Both the position numbers and the translations under genes were made by a program. From positions 1 through 32,939 of the forward strand of contig CACORF010000007.1 in NCBI GenBank assembly GCA_902629505.1: a stretch of 32,939 nucleotides of DNA, read 5' to 3'. This stretch comes from an uncultured Bacteroidota bacterium. GTDB lineage: Bacteria > Bacteroidota > Bacteroidia > Flavobacteriales > Flavobacteriaceae. The notes below the pieces were generated by a model, which made no database searches, was not told where the DNA came from, and worked only from the letters and a program-made list of their open reading frames with translations. Of the stretch, positions 18,420-26,977 are shown piece after piece; positions within the stretch are counted from its first letter, which is position 1, and each line of letters starts with the position of its first letter.

Positions 18420-18542
18420 TTATTTTTTTAAAATTAAAGAGCTAGCTGGGATTAATAACAACAGTAGCCATATATTAGTTAAAAATGATATAACTATTGA
18501 TACCAATATAAGTCCTAGAGTTAATGTCCACTTATTTTTCAT
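18420..18542 (-). CDS. 40-residue hydrophobic membrane protein (micro-ORF)
   Basis: An ATG at 18542-18540 opens 40 codons ending in TAA at 18422-18420. The product is MKNKW followed by an almost continuous hydrophobic stretch (LTLGLILVSIVISFLTNIW, then LLLLLIPASSLIL) and a Lys-Lys end, consistent with one long or two tight membrane helices in a hairpin. It is separated by only 3 bases from the next micro-ORF, which is itself fused to the acylase start, so the three form one operon on the minus strand. I recognise no family. Support comes from the compact arrangement, ATG starts on both ORFs and the membrane-like composition, not from homology. Confidence 0.55.
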   Translation of the reverse strand: MKNKWTLTLGLILVSIVISFLTNIWLLLLLIPASSLILKK

Positions 18543-18832
18543 TTTTTAATACACGTATACAAGATACAACAATTCACCCCCACAAAATTTTACCGAAATC
18601 GACGAAATTTTAAGCTTATTTAGAATGAATATTTTAAATTTTTTTTTTAAAAAATTTGATTTAAGTCATTGAAAAGGAACTATTTATAACTAAAACCCCT
18701 TTAAACACTGATATTGCAACATTCATAAATTCTGTTAACTAATTGTGAATAGTTGATAATTTTTAATACTTTTTTCTTTCTTTTTAACAATTTTTTAACT
18801 TAAATTGCGCGTATAAACTAAACTTAATTAAC
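18543..18832. promoter_or_regulatory. divergent control region between the micro-ORF/acylase operon and susC
   Basis: This 290-base gap is the longest non-coding stretch in the window, and it must carry promoters for both directions. Visible elements: CGAAAT repeated at 18594-18599 and 18603-18608 (9-base period) flanked by AAAATTTT at 18584-18591 and AAATTTT at 18605-18611; an A/T-only palindrome at 18636-18657; and the pentamer TTAAC at 18735-18739, 18784-18788 and 18795-18799, the last two exactly 11 bases (one helical turn) apart and close to the susC ATG. A G-run (GGGGGTG) lies on the minus strand near 18575-18581. I see no ORF and no confident -33/-7 pair. Confidence 0.4.
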
Positions 18833-21800
18833 ATGAAAAAAGCTTTTTTAGTTGTATTGATGTTATCGTCTAGTCTAATCTTTGCTCAGAACTCTATCTC
18901 TGGTAGTGTTTCTGACGAAAATAACAATCCTATTCCTGGAGCTACAGTTGTAATTGAAGGGACTACTACAGGTGTTGTTACCGACTTTGATGGTAATTAT
19001 CAAATTAATGCGTCAGCTGGAGATCAGTTGACTTTCTCAAGTTTGGGATTCGGTTCTCAAACTATTACAGTTGGAAACCAAAATCAGATTAATGTTACTC
19101 TATTGTCTAGTGTAGACATTCTTGATGAGGTTGTTGTCTCAGGATATCAAACTCAGCAAAGAAGATCACTTTCAGGAGCTATCGGTACTGTTGACACAGA
19201 CGAGGCTTTCAAGACTCAGGTAACAAATGCTGCTGAGGCTCTACAAGGTAGGGTTGCTGGTGTGCAAGTTACTTCTGGTGGAGGTCCTGGGGCTGCTCCC
19301 GTAATTAGAGTTCGTGGTTACTCGACTACTAATGATAACTCACCTTTATATGTTATCGATGGTATTCAGACTACAGATCCTAATGTTATGAGAGATATTA
19401 ACCCTAGAGATATTGAAAATATAAGTGTACTGAAAGATGGTTCAGCAGCAATTTATGGTGCTCGTGCTTCTAATGGTGTAATTGTTGTAACTACTAAAAA
19501 AGGTACTTACAACCAAGGAAACACTCTTACAGTTGATGCTTCATATGGTCTAGCTGAGGTTACTAGAGTTCCTGATATGTTAAACCTTCAGCAACATGCT
19601 GATATGACATGGCAGAGTATTCTAAATGATGGAAACACACCATCTCACCCACAATATGGTACTGGTGCTTCTCCTTCGATACCAATCTTTTTAAATGTCC
19701 CTATGCCAAGTGGTGCTGAATATGAAGGTGCTGGTGCAAAGGTTAAAGTACCTAATGGTACAGATTGGTTCGATGAGTTATTTGATACTGCAGAAGTTAC
19801 TGATATTGCTATTTCTGCTTCTGGTGGTTCAGAACAGGGTAGATACCATATGTCAGCTAATTATTTAAAGCAAGAAGGTGTAATGATTCATACAGGTTAT
19901 GAAAGAGCTTCTACAAGATTAAACTCAGAGTTTAAAATTGGTGATAAGCTAACAGTTTCAGAGAACCTAAATATAACTTATGATAAAGAAATAGGTAGAG
20001 GTGCGAATCAAATTCAAAACGCAGCTTTCTCTTCTCCTTTAATACCTGTCAGAGATACAAATGGAAACTTTGCTGGTACATACTCTAACTCTGCGAGAGT
20101 TGGTATTGCTAACAACCCAATTGCATCTATGTACAGAGCAAGACATAACTATAACAAGAACTTAAGAGTTATTGGTGATGTGTCAATTAGATGGAATATT
20201 ACTCCGGAATTAGATTTTGTTTCAAAAGCTGGTATTCAAATGAGAGATCTTAATGGAAGATCATTCTCTCCATTAAATCCAGAACATGGTGAAGCAGTTT
20301 CTAACAATACACTCTCTGAGGATAGCTTCAGACAGGATGAATGGGTGGTTACTAATTTCCTTAACTACAAGAATTCTTTTGGAGATCATACTTTAGACCT
20401 CTTAGTAGGTACAGAGCAGACTAAAAGAAACTACAAGGGATTTGGAGCTTTAAGAACTAATTATCTTTTCGAAGATCCTGGTTTTTACTTATTAAGTAAT
20501 GGATCTGGTGTACCTGTTATCAGTAATGCAGGTGCTAACTCAAGCTCAATATCTTCTTTATTAGCTACAGCTAACTGGTCATTTGGTGGTAGATATTTTG
20601 CTACTGCAACAGTTAGAAAAGATGATACTTCAAGGTTTGCTAAGGCTACTGCTGATGCAATATTCCCTTCTGGAAGTATTGGATGGTTAGTTAGTAGTGA
20701 AGATTGGTTTGATAGTTCAGTATTTGATACTCTTAAAATAAGAGCTTCTTATGGTGAATTAGGTAACCAGGAGATTGGTATTTCTAATGCAGATATTAAC
20801 ATCTCTAATATTAACGAATTTACTGGTGCATATGCATACGGTGGAAGTGGAGGTGCTACTGCTGGTGCTGTAATTGCTTCAAAAGGTAACCCATTACTTA
20901 CATGGGAAACAATGACATCTAAAAACTTTGCAATTGATGCAGGTTTCATGGATAATAAATTAACTCTTACACTTGATGTATTTGAAAATGTAACAGACGG
21001 GTTAGTGGCGCAGGATACTCAAAAAATTAGTACTACTGCAATTGACGCCTCTGCACCATTTACAAACTTAGGTTCTATGAAGTCTTCTGGATTTGATCTT
21101 TCATTGAATTATGGAGATACTACATCGAATGGTTTAACATACTCTGTTAATGCTAATATAACCAAAGCTAAGAATGAAGTTACTGAGTTAATTAGTGATT
21201 TCTATTCTGGTAGTAGTCAAAGAATTGGTGCAATGACAAGAACATCTGTCGGTGAGCCAGTCTCATACTTCTATGGTAGAAACATTCTTGGTATTTTCCA
21301 AACAGAAGCTGAAGTTGCTTCTCATGCAACCCAAGATGGTGCTGGTGTTGGAAGATTCAAGTATGAAGATATTAACAATGACGGTGTAATTAACGATAAC
21401 GATAGAACTAAAATCGGAGATCCTCACCCAGACTTAATTTTTGGTGTTAATATTAATTTAGCATGGAAAAACTGGGATATGAGTATGTTCTGGAATGGTC
21501 AACTTGGAAATGATATTTTTGACTATACAGCTCTTTACTACGAAACTCCTTATTTCTTTAATGGAAATAGAAGTACTCGTGTACTAGACTCATGGTCTCC
21601 ATCAAATACAGGTGCAGCATTACCTGCATTAAGTGAAACTATTCTTAATAACGAGTTTACATCTGCTAACTCATTCTTTGTTAGAGATGGTTCTTATGTA
21701 AGACTTAGAACTCTACAAATAGGATATACTTTACCTGACACTATTGCATCTAAATTAGGTGCTAGTAGTGCAAGAGTTTTCTACAACGGTAGTAACTTAC

Positions 21801-21928
21801 TTACTTTAACTGACTTCCCAGGTCTGGATCCTGAAGTACCAAGAGGTGGAGCTTTAGATATTGGTGTATATAGTCAACAATATCCTACTAATGCTCTTTC
21901 TTCAATAGGTATTAATATTAAATTTTAA
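18833..21928 (+). CDS. SusC/RagA family TonB-dependent outer-membrane transporter
   Basis: 1031 residues, standard length. Signal peptide 1-18 (ends IFA|QN). A CarboxypepD_reg-like domain (about 21-92, with the family segment GTTTGVVTDFDGNYQI) is followed by DEVVVSGY at 98-105, the N-terminal signature of SusC proteins. The plug domain lies at about 110-225, including LYVIDGIQT and SVLKDGSAAIYGARASNGVI, and a 22-strand-type barrel runs to the C-terminal SSIGINIKF. It imports glycan oligosaccharides using TonB energy, with SusD as lid. The adjacent susD follows after 18 bases. No regulator (HTCS, SusR or ECF sigma/anti-sigma) is next to it. Codon use looks more C-ending and expression-adapted than its neighbours. 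Confidence 0.97.
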   Translation: MKKAFLVVLMLSSSLIFAQNSISGSVSDENNNPIPGATVVIEGTTTGVVTDFDGNYQINASAGDQLTFSSLGFGSQTITVGNQNQINVTLLSSVDILDEVVVSGYQTQQRRSLSGAIGTVDTDEAFKTQVTNAAEALQGRVAGVQVTSGGGPGAAPVIRVRGYSTTNDNSPLYVIDGIQTTDPNVMRDINPRDIENISVLKDGSAAIYGARASNGVIVVTTKKGTYNQGNTLTVDASYGLAEVTRVPDMLNLQQHADMTWQSILNDGNTPSHPQYGTGASPSIPIFLNVPMPSGAEYEGAGAKVKVPNGTDWFDELFDTAEVTDIAISASGGSEQGRYHMSANYLKQEGVMIHTGYERASTRLNSEFKIGDKLTVSENLNITYDKEIGRGANQIQNAAFSSPLIPVRDTNGNFAGTYSNSARVGIANNPIASMYRARHNYNKNLRVIGDVSIRWNITPELDFVSKAGIQMRDLNGRSFSPLNPEHGEAVSNNTLSEDSFRQDEWVVTNFLNYKNSFGDHTLDLLVGTEQTKRNYKGFGALRTNYLFEDPGFYLLSNGSGVPVISNAGANSSSISSLLATANWSFGGRYFATATVRKDDTSRFAKATADAIFPSGSIGWLVSSEDWFDSSVFDTLKIRASYGELGNQEIGISNADINISNINEFTGAYAYGGSGGATAGAVIASKGNPLLTWETMTSKNFAIDAGFMDNKLTLTLDVFENVTDGLVAQDTQKISTTAIDASAPFTNLGSMKSSGFDLSLNYGDTTSNGLTYSVNANITKAKNEVTELISDFYSGSSQRIGAMTRTSVGEPVSYFYGRNILGIFQTEAEVASHATQDGAGVGRFKYEDINNDGVINDNDRTKIGDPHPDLIFGVNINLAWKNWDMSMFWNGQLGNDIFDYTALYYETPYFFNGNRSTRVLDSWSPSNTGAALPALSETILNNEFTSANSFFVRDGSYVRLRTLQIGYTLPDTIASKLGASSARVFYNGSNLLTLTDFPGLDPEVPRGGALDIGVYSQQYPTNALSSIGINIKF

Positions 21929-21946
21929 CCCCAATAATAATTAATT

Positions 21947-23632
21947 ATGAAAAAAATTCTAACAATTTTATTATCAGCTTCAATCTTAGTCTCGTGTTCT
22001 GATGACTTTACAGAGATTGATCCTATAGGGTCGCTAAGTGATGCAGCCCTACAGAATGCAACTGGTGTTGATCTTTTATTAACAGGTGCTTACTCAGTAC
22101 TTGATGGTATAAGAAACGGTGGTCCAGGTGCAGATTGGACAAAAAGTGGTGATAACTGGTGGCTTGACGCTATCTCAGATGATGCTCACAAAGGATCAAC
22201 TGATGGTGACCAGGCTGACCTACTTGCAATCGAACTTTTTACATGGGATACTACTAACCCATATTTTGAAGGTAGATGGCAAGCACTTTTTGCTGGTGTT
22301 AACAGAGCTAATGCTGTAATTGACTTGATCAACAATTCTGAAGATCCAAGTTCTTTTTCAGTTGAGCTAGCACAAGCAAGATTCTTAAGAGGTCACTACA
22401 ATTTCGAACTTCAAAGAATGTGGGTAAACGTACCTTACATTTCTGATGAAAATTATGCTGCAAGTGAATTTAATCAGCCAAACTCTGGTCCTATTTGGAG
22501 CCAAATTGAAGCTGATTTTTCTGCTGCTGCAAATAGCCTTCCATCTTCTAGAGGCGGTGCATACAGTGAGCCAGGTAGGCCACTTGCATCTGCTGCAAGA
22601 GCATATTTAGGAAGAGCTCAATTATACCAAGGAAAATGGTCAGAGGCATTATCATCTCTTGAATCTGTTATAAATTCAGGTGATTATGCATTAAATTCTG
22701 ACTACTCAGCTAACTTCAGATCATCTGGAGAAAACAGTACTGAGGCAATTTTCTCTATTCAATTTGCTTCTGATGGAGGACAATCTCCACAGGGTAACAG
22801 AGGTGGGACATTAAACTTCCCAATTGGTGCAATGACAGGTGGTATGTGTTGTGGTTTTTACCAACCAACGATCGATCTTGGAAATGCATTCCAGACTGAT
22901 GCTAATGGTCTTCCATTATCTAACTGGGCAACTTCTGATATAGCAAGTGACTATGGTATATATGAAAATGAACCATTTACTATGCACACAGGTCCACTAG
23001 ACCCAAGAATTGATTACACTATCGGAAGACGTGGAATTGATTTAAATGGGTTTGGTCCTATGACTGGTAAGGATAACATCAGAGCATCATTTACTGATAT
23101 ATCTGGTCCTTACGTAAACAAGAAAAACCTTTACACTGCTGGTGATGATGCCAATAGAGGTACAGGTGGTTGGGGTGAGCAAAGAACTGGTATCAACTAC
23201 CATATTTTAAGATATGCTGATGTTTTATTAATGGCTGCTGAGGCTGCTGTTGAATCTGGTAATCTTGAAGCTGGTAGAAGTTATGTTAACCAAGTTAGAG
23301 CTAGAGCTAAGAACGGTCCACGTGCTGACTCTCAGCCTAACTATGTTATAGATACTTACAACTCTGCTTGGACTGATCAAGGTGCTGCAAGAAATGCAGT
23401 TAGACATGAAAGAAGAGTTGAATTAGCTATGGAAGGTCACCGTCTTTTTGATTTAAGAAGATGGGGAGTTATGGTTGATGCTTTAAATACTTATATTGCA
23501 AACGAGGGAAGAACTATTGCTAATTTTGCAGCAAAAGCTAACCCAGTTTCATCTAAGCACAATGCATTACCAATTCCTTTAAATGCTATTGATTCGTCTC
23601 AAGGAGCTCTTACTCAGAACCCTGGTCACTAA
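21947..23632 (+). CDS. SusD/RagB family surface glycan-binding lipoprotein
   Basis: 561 residues with a lipoprotein signal: hydrophobic helix ending VSC, lipidated Cys17, followed by SDDF, an acidic sequence compatible with surface export in Bacteroidota. The SusD fold with TPR-like helices is indicated by ARFLRGHYNFELQRMW near 143-158, ARAYLGRAQLYQGKW near 221-235, and the C-terminal RVELAMEGHRLFDLRRWG near 490-507, which is diagnostic for SusD/RagB. A vicinal Cys pair (GMCCGF) near residues 300-302 is noticeable in an exported protein. It forms the lid over SusC and binds the substrate. A strong terminator follows the gene. Confidence 0.96.
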   Translation: MKKILTILLSASILVSCSDDFTEIDPIGSLSDAALQNATGVDLLLTGAYSVLDGIRNGGPGADWTKSGDNWWLDAISDDAHKGSTDGDQADLLAIELFTWDTTNPYFEGRWQALFAGVNRANAVIDLINNSEDPSSFSVELAQARFLRGHYNFELQRMWVNVPYISDENYAASEFNQPNSGPIWSQIEADFSAAANSLPSSRGGAYSEPGRPLASAARAYLGRAQLYQGKWSEALSSLESVINSGDYALNSDYSANFRSSGENSTEAIFSIQFASDGGQSPQGNRGGTLNFPIGAMTGGMCCGFYQPTIDLGNAFQTDANGLPLSNWATSDIASDYGIYENEPFTMHTGPLDPRIDYTIGRRGIDLNGFGPMTGKDNIRASFTDISGPYVNKKNLYTAGDDANRGTGGWGEQRTGINYHILRYADVLLMAAEAAVESGNLEAGRSYVNQVRARAKNGPRADSQPNYVIDTYNSAWTDQGAARNAVRHERRVELAMEGHRLFDLRRWGVMVDALNTYIANEGRTIANFAAKANPVSSKHNALPIPLNAIDSSQGALTQNPGH

Positions 23633-23657
23633 TCAACTAAAATTCTAGCTAAAAATT

Positions 23658-23692
23658 AACAGGATGAATTAATTTTCATCCTGTTTTTTTTT
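23658..23692 (+). terminator. intrinsic terminator after susD
   Basis: A perfect 11-base stem, AACAGGATGAA (23658-23668) with TTCATCCTGTT (23675-23685), encloses the 6-base loop TTAATT and runs directly into a T tract of nine T's at 23684-23692. It is 25 bases after the susD stop. It should end most susCD transcripts and so lower expression of the three downstream genes relative to susCD. It is the only clear hairpin-plus-T-run terminator in the window. Confidence 0.92.
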
Positions 23693-23699
23693 AAATTTG
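23692..23699 (+). promoter_or_regulatory. candidate -7 promoter box immediately before the FG-GAP gene
   Basis: TAAATTTG at 23692-23699 matches the Bacteroidota -7 consensus TAnnTTTG in all eight positions. The next ATG starts at 23704, four bases later, so transcription from this box would begin at or within a few bases of the start codon and give a leaderless message. The expected TTTG -33 region falls within the terminator hairpin and shows no match, so the call rests on the -7 box and its position. Confidence 0.4.
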
Positions 23700-23703
23700 C
23701 CTC

Positions 23704-26700
23704 ATGAAAAAATTGAACCTACTTTTATTGACTCTAAGTTTATTATGTGTGATAGTTTCATGTAATAAGACTTCTGATGATAAGCAATTTACTCTTCTTA
23801 CTAGTTCCCAAACTGGTGTTGATTTCATAAATGAATTAAAAGAGAATAATACAATGAATTACTTTACCTATCCATATATATACATGGGGGGTGGAGTATC
23901 AGTTGGAGATATAAATAATGACAACCTTGATGATATTTTCTTCACAGGTAATATGGCCCAAAATAGACTTTATTTAAACAAAGGAAATCTTGAATTTGAG
24001 GATATAACATCATCTGCGGGAGTTGGTGGTGATGATAAATGGTACACTGGTTCAACTATGGTGGACATAAACAATGACGGGTACTTAGATATATATGTTT
24101 CAGTTGCCGGTTTAGATGGAATAAAAAATAATGAATTACTTATTAACAATGGAGATAATACTTTTACAGAAAAAGCAAGCGAATATGGAATAGATGATGT
24201 CGGTAATAGTGTTCAAGCAACTTTCTTTGATTATGATAAAGATGGTGATTTAGATCTTTATGTTGCGAATTACCCAATGACGCCTTTCGATGCTCCTAGT
24301 AGTTACTATTACTATAAAATGCAGAATTCAGAGGATTATGAAACTGATAATTTATACAGAAATGATGGCTCATCATTCAAAAGGGTTACTGAGGATGCAG
24401 GGTTAAGGACTTACGGGCTTACTCTAAGTGCAACTGTTGGAGATTTAAATAATGATTCATATCCTGACCTATACATATCAAATGATTTCAGCTCACCAGA
24501 TTTTATGTATATGAATAATGGTGATGGTACTTTTACTGACATCGTTAAGGAATCTACAAATCAAACATCCTTTTATGGTATGGGAGTTGATATTGCAGAT
24601 TTTAATAATGACAATTACCTTGACTATATTCAAGTAGATATGGATGCAAAAGATAATAGAAGATCAAAGGCTAATATGGCTAGTATGAATCCAGACTTAT
24701 TTTGGAGTACAGTTAATTATGGATTCCACTATCAATACATGCATAATACACTCCAGCTGAATAGACGTGTTGAAGGAGATAAGCCTTTTTTTAGTAATAT
24801 CTCTAGACTATCAGGTATATCATCTACTGATTGGAGTTGGGGACCTCTCTTAGCTGATTTTGATAATGATGGTTGGAAAGATTTATTTATTTCAAACGGA
24901 ACAAGAAGAGAGATAAACAATAAAGACTATTTCAATGAAATTAATTTGAGACCAATGTCTAATGATAGTCTGTTATATTATACAAATCAAATACCCTCAG
25001 AGGCTATCTCAAATTTTGCTTTTAGAAATAATAAAGATCTAACTTTTTCAGATGTTTCAGTTGATTGGGGATTAGATGATAAAAACTTTTCAAATGGAGC
25101 AACATACGCAGATCTAGATAATGATGGTGATTTAGAAATAATCGTAAATAATATTGATCAAGAGGCTCAAATTTATAGGAATAACTCAACTAATAATTAT
25201 TTAAAAGTTTCTTTAAAGGGTGATAAGAATAATGTATTTGGAATTGATAGTAGGGTTTATGTAGAGACTGAAAATTCAACTCAAATGCAGGAACTTACTA
25301 TGACAAGAGGTTTTCAGTCATCTGTTTCACCTTATCTAAATTTTGGTATAGGTAATGATGAGATTATAAAATCAGTTAAAGTAGTATGGTCAAATGGTAA
25401 CTCAGAAGAATCAAAAAATATTAAAATAAATTCAACTGTTGAATTTGATATATCAAACTCTGAATTCAAAACTAGTTTAGTTTCTGATGAATCAGATCTA
25501 TATTTTGAAAATGTTGATATTGTAAAACATAAGCATATCGAAAATGATCATAATGATTACATAAAGGAAGTTCTTCTTCCTCATGAAAATTCAAGATTAG
25601 GTCCAGGTATAGCAATCGGTGATATAAATGGAGATAAACTTGAGGATTTTATTGTAGGAGGTGCAAAAGACCAACCAACTGCATTTTATTATCAAAAATC
25701 AGATGGATCTTTTTACAGTAAAACTTTTTCATTTTCGAAAGAACACTCTAAATACGAAGATATGGATATGATTCTTGAAGATTTTGACAGTGATGGAGAT
25801 AAAGACTTATATATTGTTTCAGGTGGAAATGAATTTGAACCAAATACTCCAATATTAAAAGACAGGCTGTATGAAAACGATGGTAAAGGTTTATTTAGTT
25901 TTGATGATAATTCATTACCTAATAATTTTTCTAGTGGAATGAGGGTTTCAGCAGAAGATTTTGATAAAGATGGTGATTTAGACCTATTTGTTGGAGGAAG
26001 AGTAGTGCCAGGAAATTATCCTCTTCCTGCAGATAGTTTTTTACTTGAAAATATAACAAACGATAATGGAATAAAATTTAAAAATGCGGATGAATCTATT
26101 TTTTCTTACAAAGAGATTGGACTGGTTACATCATCAGTTTGGACTGATTATAATGATGATGGATGGACTGATTTAATTGTTGTGGGAGAATGGACACCAA
26201 TTAAGTTTTACAAGAATATTGAAGGAAAATTTATTGAAGATACATCATTAATTGATGTTGACTCAACAAGAGGTTGGTGGTACGATATAGTAGCTGAAGA
26301 TTTTGATAAAGATGGTGATATGGATCTAGTAATTGGAAATCTTGGTAACAATTATAAGTATCAAACATCAGGAGATGAAACGTTTGATATTTTTTATAAT
26401 GATTTTGATCAAAATAACACTGGAGATATTGTTCTTAGTTATTATAATGATGGAGAGCAATATCCACTAAGAGGTAGGCAATGTTCTTCAGATCAAATCC
26501 CAGCAATTAAAATGAAATTTCAGGATTATGATGCATTTTCTATAGCAACACTAGAGGATGTATATACTGAACCAGCACTGGAGAATTCTCTTCACTATTT
26601 CTCAAAAACATTTTCATCTGTTTATTTAGAAAATACTGGTAACTCATTTAAAATGAGTAATTTACCAATATTAACACAATTATCATCTATAAATAAAATT

Positions 26701-26973
26701 CTAAAAAAGGATATAGATAAGGATGGATATATAGATATTGTAGTTTCAGGAAATATGTATAATTCTGAAGTTGAAACCCCTAGAAATGACGGTAGTGTTG
26801 GTGTTTACCTAAAATATACTCCTAATATTGGTTTTGAAGCAGTTTCTACTCAAAAAAGTGGCTTATTTATTAATGGTGATGTAAAGGATATGGAATTTAT
26901 TTCATTTAATGATAATGAATATATTATTTCAGCTAAGAATGATGATTTTATTGAATTTACTAAAATAAAGTAA
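23704..26973 (+). CDS. FG-GAP/VCBS repeat lipoprotein with ASPIC/UnbV domain
   Basis: 1089 residues. Lipoprotein signal with Cys20 (LCVIVSC|NKTSDD). About thirteen calcium-binding-like Asp motifs of the type DxDxDGxxD (for example DYDKDGDLDL, DFDNDGWKDL, DFDKDGDMDL) indicate blades of integrin-like beta-propellers, one group before and one after an ASPIC/UnbV segment at about 515-582 (TRGFQSSVSPYLNFGIG, then VKVVWSNG). The likely architecture is propeller, ASPIC/UnbV, propeller, anchored on the outer membrane. Such proteins are common next to SusCD pairs in marine Bacteroidota, but their function is not established; glycan binding or scaffolding is inferred. It lies after the susD terminator and 4 bases before the GH20 gene, with which it is surely cotranscribed. 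Confidence 0.9.
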   Translation: MKKLNLLLLTLSLLCVIVSCNKTSDDKQFTLLTSSQTGVDFINELKENNTMNYFTYPYIYMGGGVSVGDINNDNLDDIFFTGNMAQNRLYLNKGNLEFEDITSSAGVGGDDKWYTGSTMVDINNDGYLDIYVSVAGLDGIKNNELLINNGDNTFTEKASEYGIDDVGNSVQATFFDYDKDGDLDLYVANYPMTPFDAPSSYYYYKMQNSEDYETDNLYRNDGSSFKRVTEDAGLRTYGLTLSATVGDLNNDSYPDLYISNDFSSPDFMYMNNGDGTFTDIVKESTNQTSFYGMGVDIADFNNDNYLDYIQVDMDAKDNRRSKANMASMNPDLFWSTVNYGFHYQYMHNTLQLNRRVEGDKPFFSNISRLSGISSTDWSWGPLLADFDNDGWKDLFISNGTRREINNKDYFNEINLRPMSNDSLLYYTNQIPSEAISNFAFRNNKDLTFSDVSVDWGLDDKNFSNGATYADLDNDGDLEIIVNNIDQEAQIYRNNSTNNYLKVSLKGDKNNVFGIDSRVYVETENSTQMQELTMTRGFQSSVSPYLNFGIGNDEIIKSVKVVWSNGNSEESKNIKINSTVEFDISNSEFKTSLVSDESDLYFENVDIVKHKHIENDHNDYIKEVLLPHENSRLGPGIAIGDINGDKLEDFIVGGAKDQPTAFYYQKSDGSFYSKTFSFSKEHSKYEDMDMILEDFDSDGDKDLYIVSGGNEFEPNTPILKDRLYENDGKGLFSFDDNSLPNNFSSGMRVSAEDFDKDGDLDLFVGGRVVPGNYPLPADSFLLENITNDNGIKFKNADESIFSYKEIGLVTSSVWTDYNDDGWTDLIVVGEWTPIKFYKNIEGKFIEDTSLIDVDSTRGWWYDIVAEDFDKDGDMDLVIGNLGNNYKYQTSGDETFDIFYNDFDQNNTGDIVLSYYNDGEQYPLRGRQCSSDQIPAIKMKFQDYDAFSIATLEDVYTEPALENSLHYFSKTFSSVYLENTGNSFKMSNLPILTQLSSINKILKKDIDKDGYIDIVVSGNMYNSEVETPRNDGSVGVYLKYTPNIGFEAVSTQKSGLFINGDVKDMEFISFNDNEYIISAKNDDFIEFTKIK

Positions 26974-26977
26974 CTGA

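Noticed and set aside
18636-18657. A/T-only palindrome (AAATTTTTT with AAAAAATTT)
   Set aside because: It has no G or C in the stem, so it would not form a stable terminator, and such runs are expected in this composition; it is mentioned only as part of the control region.
25954-26319. Exact 24-base direct repeat as a mobile or regulatory repeat
   Set aside because: Both copies encode the same calcium-loop motif in frame within the FG-GAP protein, so coding constraint or blade duplication explains it.
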